Assembly: GCA_945900775.1 (NCBI GenBank)
Contig: CAMDJP010000002.1
Span: 1-64,000 of the forward strand
Source: Akkermansia muciniphila
GTDB lineage: Bacteria > Verrucomicrobiota > Verrucomicrobiia > Limisphaerales > SIAT01
Direction: 5' to 3'
Length of the DNA: 64,000 nt
The position numbers and the translations under genes are program-made. This document shows positions 53,473 through 63,145 of the stretch, piece by piece. Below the pieces are notes generated by a model. The model was not told where the DNA came from, did not search any database, and saw only the letters and a program-made list of their open reading frames with translations. Within the stretch, counting starts at the first letter, position 1; every line of letters starts with the position of its first letter.

Positions 53473-54345
53473 TTACTCCCCGATTTGTTGCCAAGATTTT
53501 TTAACCGCCTCGGCCAATTTGGTAAAGAGCTTCGCGTTGTCCTTAATCAGTTTTTTGTCAAAAGTCATTCTCAGCTTTTGCCCGCCACTGTCATAAGGCC
53601 TCACGTCGTAAGACAATCCCTTTCGATCCAATTCATCCGTAATTGGAGACAGGTTTGAATCCGTAAACCAACAGGATATGCGCGACTTCCCGTTACTGCG
53701 CTTCCGGAAAGTAAAAAAGATTCTCCCATCAAAACGCAGCGCCAGGTAGTTCTTTGTGAATGTGCTCGCCAGAGGAAATTGTGCGACCCTCGAAAACGCC
53801 TCGGCGTTCGCCACATTCGCCGGCTCATTGGCCCTCCACCAATCCTCTCCAAAACTGCCTTCAGATTCGCTCGCTTCTTCCTCTGGGCCTCTGAGCACGT
53901 CCAGAATCTTTGTGAAATGCAAAGCGCGCTTGCCACCGACTTCGATGATGTTCGCTTGGATAGCGACGATAGGAATCGAATTACCTAACAACTGGACGAC
54001 ATTGAAAAAACGTCTCGTAACCGTTTCTGCTACCAACACGGCAATGTGCTGTTGTTTGGGCCGTCGCTTCCGCTCCAAGTCCCAGTATTCGATTGTCCGA
54101 ATAATGTGGCTCTCGTCCGTTTCACCGAGCATGACTTCGACCTCATACATCGTTCCGCTTTCCGAGTCGCGCAATAGCAAATCAAGTCGGCCACCGCTTG
54201 ATTGACGGTGCTCTTTTGAAATCACATCCAAGTCCCCCAGCCCTAAAATGATAGGGTTCTTGAAGATTTCGTCCTGCAACCAATACTCATCCTTTCCAGA
54301 CTCGCGGATGCCCGACGTTTTCGATATGGCGATGCCGTTCGACAT
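53473..54345 (-). CDS. nuclease-like (PD-(D/E)xK-type) protein inserted in the nuo operon
   Basis: 290 residues, not a complex I subunit. Residues about 45-130 contain SGGRLDLLLRDSESGTMYEV EVMLGETDESHIIRTIEYWD, an Asp-x(n)-Glu-x-Glu arrangement like the restriction-endonuclease-like core of uncharacterised NucS/DUF91-like proteins, and HIAVLVAETVTRRFFNVVQL. The C-terminal part (200-290) is a basic alpha/beta domain ending VKKSWQQIGE. No signal or membrane segment. It starts three bases after nuoF and ends one base before nuoG, so it is in the operon transcript. Its codons are visibly richer in A/T than the neighbours, which suggests recent arrival. Confidence 0.72.
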   Translation of the reverse strand: MSNGIAISKTSGIRESGKDEYWLQDEIFKNPIILGLGDLDVISKEHRQSSGGRLDLLLRDSESGTMYEVEVMLGETDESHIIRTIEYWDLERKRRPKQQHIAVLVAETVTRRFFNVVQLLGNSIPIVAIQANIIEVGGKRALHFTKILDVLRGPEEEASESEGSFGEDWWRANEPANVANAEAFSRVAQFPLASTFTKNYLALRFDGRIFFTFRKRSNGKSRISCWFTDSNLSPITDELDRKGLSYDVRPYDSGGQKLRMTFDKKLIKDNAKLFTKLAEAVKKSWQQIGE

Positions 54346-54348
54346 GGT

Positions 54349-55767
54349 TTAGTCGTTCGGATTCACAGCGGCTTTTTGCGGGGCAATAGCGCCATGCTTC
54401 GCCTCGTCCGCCGCACCCTTGGCTTCAAAGTCTTCCTTGAACTTCTTCACAAAGCTCAACACCGGCCAGGCGCAGCCCTCGCCGAAGGCGCAGATGGTTC
54501 GACCCTGGATGTTCTGCGCGATGTTCAGCAGATAGTCAGCATCCTGCTTGCGGCCTTGCCCATGCGTCATGCGGTGGAGCGCCTTGCTCATCCAGAGGGA
54601 ACCTTCGCGGCAGGGCGTGCACTGACCGCAGCTCTCGTGCGCGTAAAAATCGGCGATGTTCGCGAGGCACTCGACGATGTCGCGGCTGTCGTCAATCACG
54701 ATGACGGCGCTGGAGCCAGACATGGTACCAGCCTGCTGGAGCGAATCAAAATCGTACGGCAGGTCGAGCAGCGGCACGTCCACCTTGGTCATCTGCCCGT
54801 CAGCGCCCTTGCGGTTGAGTTTGAAAACTTCGCCGGCCTTCAGAACTTTCGAGGAGGAGCCACCCGGGATGATGGCTTTCAACTTCCGTCCATCGAGGAG
54901 GCCACCGCCAAACGCTGGATCATTGATGAGTTCACCAAGCGTCGCTTTGCCAACTTCAATTTCGTAGTAGCCGGGGCGCTTTACATCGCCGCTCAAACTC
55001 ACGATGCGCGTGCCGGTATTGTTCGGCGTGCCGAGCTTGGCGTATTCAGCCGAGCCCATCGTGACGATGTGCTTCACGTGGCAGAGGGTCTCCACGTTGT
55101 TCACGATGGTTGGGCACATGTAGAGGCCGAGCACGGCGGGGAAATAGGGCGGCTTGATTCGCGGATAGGCGCGCTTGCCCTCGAGCGATTCAATGAGGCC
55201 GGTCTCTTCGCCACAGATGTAAGCGCCCGCGCCGCGATGCACCCAGATATCGAGGTCGTAGCCGGTGCCGAGAATGTTCTTGCCGAGGAAGCCCTTCGCG
55301 CGGGCCTCCTCCAAAGCGCGGTTGAGGATGCGGGCGCCCTCGGGGAACTCGCCACGGATGTAGATGTAAGCAAGCTTCACGTCGTTCGCCCAACAAGAGA
55401 TGATCATCCCTTCGATGAGCTGGTGCGGATCCTTGTGAATGATCTGGCGATCCTTGAATGTACCCGGTTCCGATTCGTCGGCGTTGCAGATGAGATAGAT
55501 CGGCTTGCCGCTCTTGCGGTCCACGAAACTCCACTTGAGACCAGCCGAGAATCCTGCACCACCGCGGCCACGCAGGCCGCTCTTGAGCACTTCGTCGCGG
55601 ATGACCTCCTGCGCGGTCATCTTCTTACCATCCGGTAACTCACGTGGCGCGGTAGCGACAGATTTCTTCAGCGCCTCGTAGCCGCCGTGACGTACGTAAC
55701 ACTCCATGTCCGGGGTGTAACCGGGCTGGTCAGCGTCTTTGAGAATGAGTCGAAATTCCTGAGGCAT
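54349..55767 (-). CDS. nuoF: NADH-quinone oxidoreductase subunit F
   Basis: 472 residues from ATG 55767 (MPQEFRLILKDADQPGYTPD); a start further upstream at 55845 would read through the complement of the tRNA. NADH/FMN site GLRGRGGAGFSAGLKW and the N3 cluster motif ESCGQCTPCREGSLW, with the fourth Cys in TICAFGEGCAWP. It accepts electrons from NADH. Upstream of it lies a 133-bp gap holding tRNA-Gln on the other strand. Confidence 0.95.
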   Translation of the reverse strand: MPQEFRLILKDADQPGYTPDMECYVRHGGYEALKKSVATAPRELPDGKKMTAQEVIRDEVLKSGLRGRGGAGFSAGLKWSFVDRKSGKPIYLICNADESEPGTFKDRQIIHKDPHQLIEGMIISCWANDVKLAYIYIRGEFPEGARILNRALEEARAKGFLGKNILGTGYDLDIWVHRGAGAYICGEETGLIESLEGKRAYPRIKPPYFPAVLGLYMCPTIVNNVETLCHVKHIVTMGSAEYAKLGTPNNTGTRIVSLSGDVKRPGYYEIEVGKATLGELINDPAFGGGLLDGRKLKAIIPGGSSSKVLKAGEVFKLNRKGADGQMTKVDVPLLDLPYDFDSLQQAGTMSGSSAVIVIDDSRDIVECLANIADFYAHESCGQCTPCREGSLWMSKALHRMTHGQGRKQDADYLLNIAQNIQGRTICAFGEGCAWPVLSFVKKFKEDFEAKGAADEAKHGAIAPQKAAVNPND

Positions 55768-55821
55768 AATCAATCTGCGCCTTGACTCGAAAATGAAAAA
55801 CGATACGCTGCGCCTCCCCAT

Positions 55822-55895
55822 TGCCAGATGGTGTAACGGTAGCACAAGTGACTCTGGATCACTTTGTCATGGTTCGAATCCATGTCTGGCAACCA
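55822..55895 (+). tRNA. tRNA-Gln (CTG anticodon), antisense to the nuo operon
   Basis: 74 bases including encoded CCA. Acceptor TGCCAGA/TCTGGCA pairs fully with the U1-A72 pair usual for tRNA-Gln; D arm GTGTAACGGTAGCAC; anticodon stem AGTGA/TCACT with loop CTCTGGA, so the anticodon is CTG; T arm CATGGTTCGAATCCATG. It lies between nuoE (stop 55901) and nuoF (start 55767) on the strand opposite the operon. Confidence 0.93.
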
Positions 55896-55900
55896 ATCCC

Positions 55901-56389
55901 TCACTTGCAGCCTCCCATTATCGCGTCCGCCTTCTGCGGCGTGACACCCTCGTGGAACTCCTCGTTGCACATCATCACCGGCGGGGTACCGCAACTCGCG
56001 AGGCACTCGACGAACTCGATGGAGAACTTGCCGTCCGGCGTCGTCTGCAGGCCGTGCTTGTGCGCGTCCATGCCGAGCTTGGTGCAGAAATGATCGTAGA
56101 GCTTGTGCGAACCGCCGAGCGCGCATGAGAGCGTACGGCAAACCTTGATCTGATGTCGGCCGGCTGGCGCTTGCCGTAACATCGGGTAGAAGGTGACCAA
56201 CTCCCAGATGTTGATCGGCTGCAGCTCAAGTTTCTTGGCGACCCACTCTGCCGCATCGCGTGAGATGTAACCGCAATGCTCCTGCACCGCGTGGAGCAAC
56301 ATGAGCGAAGCGCTCCGCTTCTGCTGGGGGTAGTGCGACATCAACTCGTCAATCTCGGCCTCAAGCGCGGCTGTGGGCTGGAAACTCAT
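55901..56389 (-). CDS. nuoE: NADH-quinone oxidoreductase subunit E
   Basis: 162 residues from ATG 56389, which overlaps the nuoD stop (ATGA). [2Fe-2S] N1a ligands in CRTLSCALGG and CLASCGTPPVMMCN, after an N-terminal helical bundle (QEHCGYISRDAAEWVAKKLE). Its TGA is only 5 bases from the 3' end of the opposite-strand tRNA. Confidence 0.94.
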   Translation of the reverse strand: MSFQPTAALEAEIDELMSHYPQQKRSASLMLLHAVQEHCGYISRDAAEWVAKKLELQPINIWELVTFYPMLRQAPAGRHQIKVCRTLSCALGGSHKLYDHFCTKLGMDAHKHGLQTTPDGKFSIEFVECLASCGTPPVMMCNEEFHEGVTPQKADAIMGGCK

Positions 56390-57645
56390 CGGTCGCATTC
56401 TCCCATCACGAAATCAATCGAGCCGAGGATGCTCACCACGTCGCTCATCGTGTGGCCGGGCAGCACGTGCGGCAGGATACTTAGGTTACAGAACGACGGC
56501 GCACGGATTTTCAGACGGTGCGGCGTACCGCCGCCCTTGCTGTTGATGTAGAAGCCGAGTTCGCCCTTCGGATTCTCGGCTCCGAAATAGACCTCGCCGA
56601 CCGGCGCGTTCATCCCCTGCGTCACGAGCAGGAACTGGTGAATCAACTCTTCCATGCTCGTCATCACCTTATCCTTCGGCGGCAGGACAATCTTGCCATC
56701 AGCCACGTTCACCGGTCCGCCCGGCAACTTGTCGAGGCACTGGCGGATGATTCGTACGCTCTGGCGCATCTCTTCCATCCGCACGAGATAACGGTCGTAG
56801 CAATCACCCACCGAACCAACCGGCACATCGAATTCCAGCTCGTTGTACACGAGGTACGGATGCGCCTTGCGCAGGTCGTGGTCCACGCCGCTGCCACGCA
56901 AGTTAGGGCCAGACAAACCAAAATCAATCGCATCGGCGGCAGAGATGATGCCGACATCTTTAGTGCGATCCACGAAGATCGGGTTGCGCGTAAGCAACTT
57001 CTCAGACTCGTCGAAGTTCACGACCACTTCGTCGCAAAACTTCCGCACCGCATCGGTCCAGCCCGACGGCAGGTCGCGCGCGAGTCCGCCGATACGAGTG
57101 TAACTCGTCGTGAAACGCGCGCCGGTGAGCGATTCACACAAATTGTATATCTTCTCGCGCTCGGTGAACGTGTGCAGGAAAACCGTGAGCGCGCCGACAT
57201 CCATCGCGAAGGCGCCGAGACCGAGCAGATGCGCCGAGACGCGGGCCAACTCGCAGCAGATCACGCGAATGTACTGACAGCGCGGCGGGAGCTTGTCGTG
57301 GATGCCGAGCAACTTCTCCACCGCGAGCGCGTAGGCGACGTTGTTCGCCAGCGGCGCGAGGTAATCCAGCCGATCCGTGTACGGGATGAACTGGGTATAG
57401 GTCATGTTCTCGGCGATTTTCTCGTCGCCGCGATGTAGATAACCGACGTCCGGAATGGCCTTGGTGATAATCTCGCCGTCCATCTCGAGCACGATTCGGA
57501 GCACGCCGTGCGTGGACGGGTGCGACGGCCCCATGTTCAGGATCATCTTTTCGCCCTGCACGTCCTGCAGTTCCTCAGCGGCCGAAGCCGCGCGGGCCGC
57601 GGGCTCCTTGAACTGGATGTCGTGAACGCTAGGCATGGAAATCAC
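56386..57645 (-). CDS. nuoD: NADH-quinone oxidoreductase subunit D
   Basis: 419 residues from GTG 57645 (overlaps the nuoC stop as GTGA); ATG 57636 is an alternative. MGPSHPSTHGVLRIVLEMDG with quinone-site His, CELARVSAHLLGLGAFAMD VG, and SLTGARFTTSYTRIGGLARD. 49-kDa-type subunit lining the quinone pocket with NuoB. Confidence 0.95.
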   Translation of the reverse strand: MISMPSVHDIQFKEPAARAASAAEELQDVQGEKMILNMGPSHPSTHGVLRIVLEMDGEIITKAIPDVGYLHRGDEKIAENMTYTQFIPYTDRLDYLAPLANNVAYALAVEKLLGIHDKLPPRCQYIRVICCELARVSAHLLGLGAFAMDVGALTVFLHTFTEREKIYNLCESLTGARFTTSYTRIGGLARDLPSGWTDAVRKFCDEVVVNFDESEKLLTRNPIFVDRTKDVGIISAADAIDFGLSGPNLRGSGVDHDLRKAHPYLVYNELEFDVPVGSVGDCYDRYLVRMEEMRQSVRIIRQCLDKLPGGPVNVADGKIVLPPKDKVMTSMEELIHQFLLVTQGMNAPVGEVYFGAENPKGELGFYINSKGGGTPHRLKIRAPSFCNLSILPHVLPGHTMSDVVSILGSIDFVMGECDR

Positions 57646-58241
57646 TTCTTCGGCTCGACGGAATCGGTCTCTGGAATGCGGACACGCGGCTCACGGGCGA
57701 TGGTGTCCTTGCCACCGGCGACCGTGACGAACGGGCCGCCCTCGAGCGGCGCGGACTTGGTGAAGGCGACTTCAGGCAAATCAGTCGGCTTACCGGCGAG
57801 TGGAAAATCTTTGCGCAACGGAAAGTACGGATAGCCGTCCCACATCAGAATGCGCCGCAGGTCGGGATGGCCCCGAAAACGCACGCCCATCATGTCGTAA
57901 ATCTCGCGCTCGTGCCAATCGGCCGTGCGCCAGACGCCACTGATTGTAGGCAACTCGGACTTCTCCTCGCTCACGCTCGTCTTAATGCGGAGATGGCAGC
58001 GATGGGCCATGCCGTACAATTCGTAAACCAAGGTCCAGCGCGGATCCTCGCCGTAGTTGTCCACGCTCGAAAGATCAACCAACGAGTCACAACCGAGGGT
58101 TTGCTTCGCGAAGGCGCAGACCTCGGTGATACGTTCGGCGTCAGCCAGCGTCACTGTGATTTCGCAACGGAACTCGGTTGGGGCGGAGATGAGGTCACCG
58201 AACTTGGCCTTGAGTTGCTGGGCTAATTCGAGGGGGGTCAT
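57642..58241 (-). CDS. nuoC: NADH-quinone oxidoreductase subunit C
   Basis: 199 residues from ATG 58241; a GTG at 58256 is possible. VDLSSVDNYGEDPRWTLVYE and the family signature ADWHEREIYDMMGVRFRGHP DLRRILM. Structural subunit of the peripheral arm, separate from NuoD here rather than fused. Confidence 0.94.
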   Translation of the reverse strand: MTPLELAQQLKAKFGDLISAPTEFRCEITVTLADAERITEVCAFAKQTLGCDSLVDLSSVDNYGEDPRWTLVYELYGMAHRCHLRIKTSVSEEKSELPTISGVWRTADWHEREIYDMMGVRFRGHPDLRRILMWDGYPYFPLRKDFPLAGKPTDLPEVAFTKSAPLEGGPFVTVAGGKDTIAREPRVRIPETDSVEPKK

Positions 58242-58268
58242 TCCGGTTGAAAACACAAGGTGAAGGGG

Positions 58269-58778
58269 TCAGCCAACGCTCTTCTGTGTGGCGATGAGCG
58301 GCTCTTTGCCGATTTTATTCTGCAACTTCATAAGTGCGTCAAGCAACGCTTCCGGGCGCGGCGGGCAGCCAGCCACGTACACGTCCACAGGAATGATATT
58401 GTCCACGCCCTGCAGCACAGAATAGCTGCGATACATCCCGCCGGTCGAAGCACAAGCGCCCATCGCGATGACCCATTTCGGCTCAGCCATCTGATCGTAA
58501 ATACGGCGAACGGCGAGCGCCATCTTGTAAGTCACGGTGCCAGCCACGATCATAACATCCGACTGGCGAGGGGAAAAGCGCATGACCTCGGAGCCGAAGC
58601 GGGAGATGTCGTAACGACTCGCGCCAGCGGCCATCAACTCGATTGCGCAGCAGGCCAGACCCATCGGCATCGGCCAGAGAGAATTCTGACGGAACCAGTT
58701 CAACGCAGCATCCACGCGCGTTACAACAACGTCGCCCTCAATCTTTGAGTTGTAGCCAATCTCAGTCTGCGTCAGCAT
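58269..58778 (-). CDS. nuoB: NADH-quinone oxidoreductase subunit B
   Basis: 169 residues from ATG 58778. N2 cluster ligands in [32 protein letters not shown] and [19 protein letters not shown]. First gene of the nuo operon in this window; no nuoA-like three-helix gene lies between it and rpoD. The 239-bp divergent gap to rpoD should contain both promoters. Confidence 0.95.
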   Translation of the reverse strand: MLTQTEIGYNSKIEGDVVVTRVDAALNWFRQNSLWPMPMGLACCAIELMAAGASRYDISRFGSEVMRFSPRQSDVMIVAGTVTYKMALAVRRIYDQMAEPKWVIAMGACASTGGMYRSYSVLQGVDNIIPVDVYVAGCPPRPEALLDALMKLQNKIGKEPLIATQKSVG

Positions 58779-59017
58779 AAGTCGGAGGGATGGCAGAAAC
58801 CACCTTTGCGGGAGAAAGCTAATCAGCGACCATGGGTGGGGCAAGTGAATTAGTGATTTTTTTCACAAGCTGCCAACATCCCGCTTCCCACGCCCAATTC
58901 ACGCCTGTTTCTGCACAGCTCGATGGATGGATTCCTCCTAAGATTTTACTCCCTTGACGAAACCTGCATCCTGCCTCAGATTTGACGGCTCTTTTATTGA
59001 GAATGGTATTGTTTCCT

Positions 59018-60928
<1,911 letters not shown>

Positions 60929-60945
60929 GTCGCCCGCAAAAATTC

Positions 60946-60990
60946 AAAGCCCTTCCTCGCGCAAAGCTTGGAGGGGCTTTTTTCTTTTCC
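60946..60990 (+). terminator. intrinsic terminator of rpoD
   Basis: 11-bp stem with one G-U pair (60946-60956 with 60970-60980), 13-base loop, then TTTTTTCTTTTCC. Located 18 bases after the rpoD stop and before the tRNA gene. Confidence 0.88.
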
Positions 60991-61027
60991 AAATCGCTCC
61001 GCTTACGCCAGAGTCGCCCCGCAGTAC

Positions 61028-61103
<76 letters not shown>

Positions 61104-61109
61104 ACCTCA

Positions 61110-61331
61110 CTATTTCGGCTCGCCGCCCGTCTTCCGCTCCAGCAACCGCGCCTTGAGAAAATTATCCGGCGGCGCCTCCATCTAGGCCATCAACTACAAG
61201 TCTGCGAGGAACTCGCTTCTCTTCACCATCTGCTCTTCCAGCAACACCCGCCCTACCGCGCCCTTCTCCCCTTCACCGCTCGGCTTCCCCTCCTTCTCTG
61301 GCTCAGGACGCGGTGACCTTCGTAATCCCAT
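61110..61331 (-). pseudogene. decayed small gene with two in-frame amber codons
   Basis: From ATG 61331 one frame runs to TAG at 61112-61110 with two internal TAGs (61196-61194 and 61184-61182). Between them it reads VLLEEQMVKRSEFLADL, stop, LMA, stop, MEAPPDNFLKARLLERKTG. Both stops could come from CAG by one change. The family is not recognised. The rest of 61104-61503 holds only the G-run and inverted repeat listed separately. Confidence 0.4.
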
Positions 61332-61473
61332 GCCCACTCCCACACTCAGACGTTCAAGAAAAGACCCCTAGCAAGACGCTCCGTGCCTGATAAACCGGAA
61401 AAACGGATATTCTAGGCAATGAAAATGCCAATTTAAAGGTTTGCAATGGGGGGGGTTGTGTTACTCTCTGTAC

Positions 61474-61490
61474 GTTCTTGTAATAAGAAC
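61474..61490. promoter_or_regulatory. inverted repeat ahead of the metallopeptidase gene
   Basis: GTTCTT-gtaat-AAGAAC, a perfect 6-bp dyad with a 5-base centre, 13 bases before the ATG at 61504. A run of eight G lies upstream at 61448-61455. Candidate operator or leader hairpin. Confidence 0.4.
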
Positions 61491-61503
61491 TCAGCGCGTT
61501 CAG

Positions 61504-63006
61504 ATGAAAAAAATTGCTGCCATCACTTTCGCCCTCCTCTTGGCGTGTGGCGCTATGCTCTGGCTCCTTCAGCACCCCAGTCAGCCGGCGCTTTTCGCTG
61601 ACGTGCCGACGGATGCAGCCAAGTCCTCACTTGCTGACCGTAATCTTGCCAACCGCGTGCGTTTTGTCCGCCTGAACGAAGATGCTGTCGGCTCCCTGTC
61701 GCAGGCCAATAGCGAAGTGCAGCTCAATTTTTTCAAAGGCGACGCTCCTACGGCCTTAATCGAGCGCACCGAAGAAAACATCAATCAGAGCATCACCAGT
61801 TACGGCACCCTCAAAGGCATCCCCCACAGCCAGGTCATCCTCGTAGCCGGCGGCGGCACCTTGGCCGGCTCCGTGATGATGCCCGATGGGCGAATGTATC
61901 TGATTTCACACGCCAGCGACGGCATCCATAAAATCCTTGAGATAGCCAATGAAAAACTGCCTGACTGCGATGCCGGCCGCGGCGAAATCGCGCGACGTTC
62001 AAAGGATGGCAAAGCCGTGATGGCCTTCCAAAGCACTTCTGGGCGTACCCCACGGACTTATATCAACCCTGCCACTACCGAACGCGTCAATCTGCGATAC
62101 CCCACGACCTACGTCAGAACCGCGTCACGCCCCACGGCAGCAACTCCGCCGACAGCACCCGTCACCACGCAGCCAACTACCCCACAAACGACCGCTACGC
62201 CCGTGACTCCCACGAAGGCCGTGACCGCTCCAACCAAAGCCACGCCCAGCAAGGGAAGCGCCACCATTGACCTCCTCGTCGTGTACACGGCGCAGGCCGC
62301 AGCGGATCACGGCGGTAAGAGCGGCGCGGAGAATATGATCACCACGGCCGCCGCACAGGCCAACACGGCGCTGAAAAATAGCAAAATCAACGCCCAAATC
62401 CGCGTGGTACACATGGCGCAGGTGGCCTACACCGAAGGGACCGGCGTCGCCGAGGACCTCGATGCAGTGACCAACGGCTCGACCCCCAACCTCAAGCAGG
62501 TTCACCAGTTGCGGCTCCAACACAAAGCAGACCTAGTCACACTTTTTACCGCCGCGCACGGCGGCTCAGCAGTAGGCGTTGGCTGGGTAATGCCCGGCAC
62601 ACCGATTCCCGATAATGGCTATAACGTGGTTGAGCTCCACGCTGCGCCTATGCTCACCTTCATTCACGAGGTCGGTCACAACCTCGGTTGTGACCATACA
62701 AAAGATGGCGGTGGCACGGGCGCCTTCCCCTACTCCCATGGTCACCGATTCAAGGACGCGAAAGCGGGTACCGAATATCGGAGCGTGATGGCTTACGCGC
62801 CGGGCGTGCGCGTACCTTACTTCTCGAATCCAAGTGTGAGCTATTTTGGCGCGGCCACTGGCATCACGGATGATGCCGATAATGCCCGAACCATCAATCA
62901 GACCGCCTCCATCACCGCTGCCTATTCCGACACACTTGCAAAGCAGGGCAGCACCAGTACCAAAGGTAAAGACAGGGCTGACCGCCCCACCAGTAACGGT
63001 AAATAG
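61504..63006 (+). CDS. secreted M12-like (reprolysin-type) zinc metallopeptidase
   Basis: 500 residues from ATG 61504, which starts a signal peptide or anchor (MKKIAAITFALLLACGAMLW). A propeptide-like region (50-200) and a Thr/Pro-rich linker (204-250) precede the catalytic domain. Zinc motif HEVGHNLGCDH at 388-398 with catalytic Glu389, Met-turn SVMAY at 427-431, and the VPYFSNPSVSYFG segment typical of M12-type enzymes. Likely digests proteins outside the cell. C-terminal tail basic and disordered. Confidence 0.85.
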   Translation: MKKIAAITFALLLACGAMLWLLQHPSQPALFADVPTDAAKSSLADRNLANRVRFVRLNEDAVGSLSQANSEVQLNFFKGDAPTALIERTEENINQSITSYGTLKGIPHSQVILVAGGGTLAGSVMMPDGRMYLISHASDGIHKILEIANEKLPDCDAGRGEIARRSKDGKAVMAFQSTSGRTPRTYINPATTERVNLRYPTTYVRTASRPTAATPPTAPVTTQPTTPQTTATPVTPTKAVTAPTKATPSKGSATIDLLVVYTAQAAADHGGKSGAENMITTAAAQANTALKNSKINAQIRVVHMAQVAYTEGTGVAEDLDAVTNGSTPNLKQVHQLRLQHKADLVTLFTAAHGGSAVGVGWVMPGTPIPDNGYNVVELHAAPMLTFIHEVGHNLGCDHTKDGGGTGAFPYSHGHRFKDAKAGTEYRSVMAYAPGVRVPYFSNPSVSYFGAATGITDDADNARTINQTASITAAYSDTLAKQGSTSTKGKDRADRPTSNGK

Positions 63007-63145
63007 TCCTCCGTAATCTCTACAGTCCCCAGAAGGTTTTAGTTTTCCAGCCGACGGTCCGTAGTCTCTTTCTCTTCGCTTCCTTCAAAACTTCGCCCAG
63101 AAAACCCGATGGACTTCGGCGATTGCTTTGGCTAAAACGATTCCC

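Noticed and set aside
54376..55638. 420-codon plus-strand open frame
   Set aside because: Shadow of nuoF.
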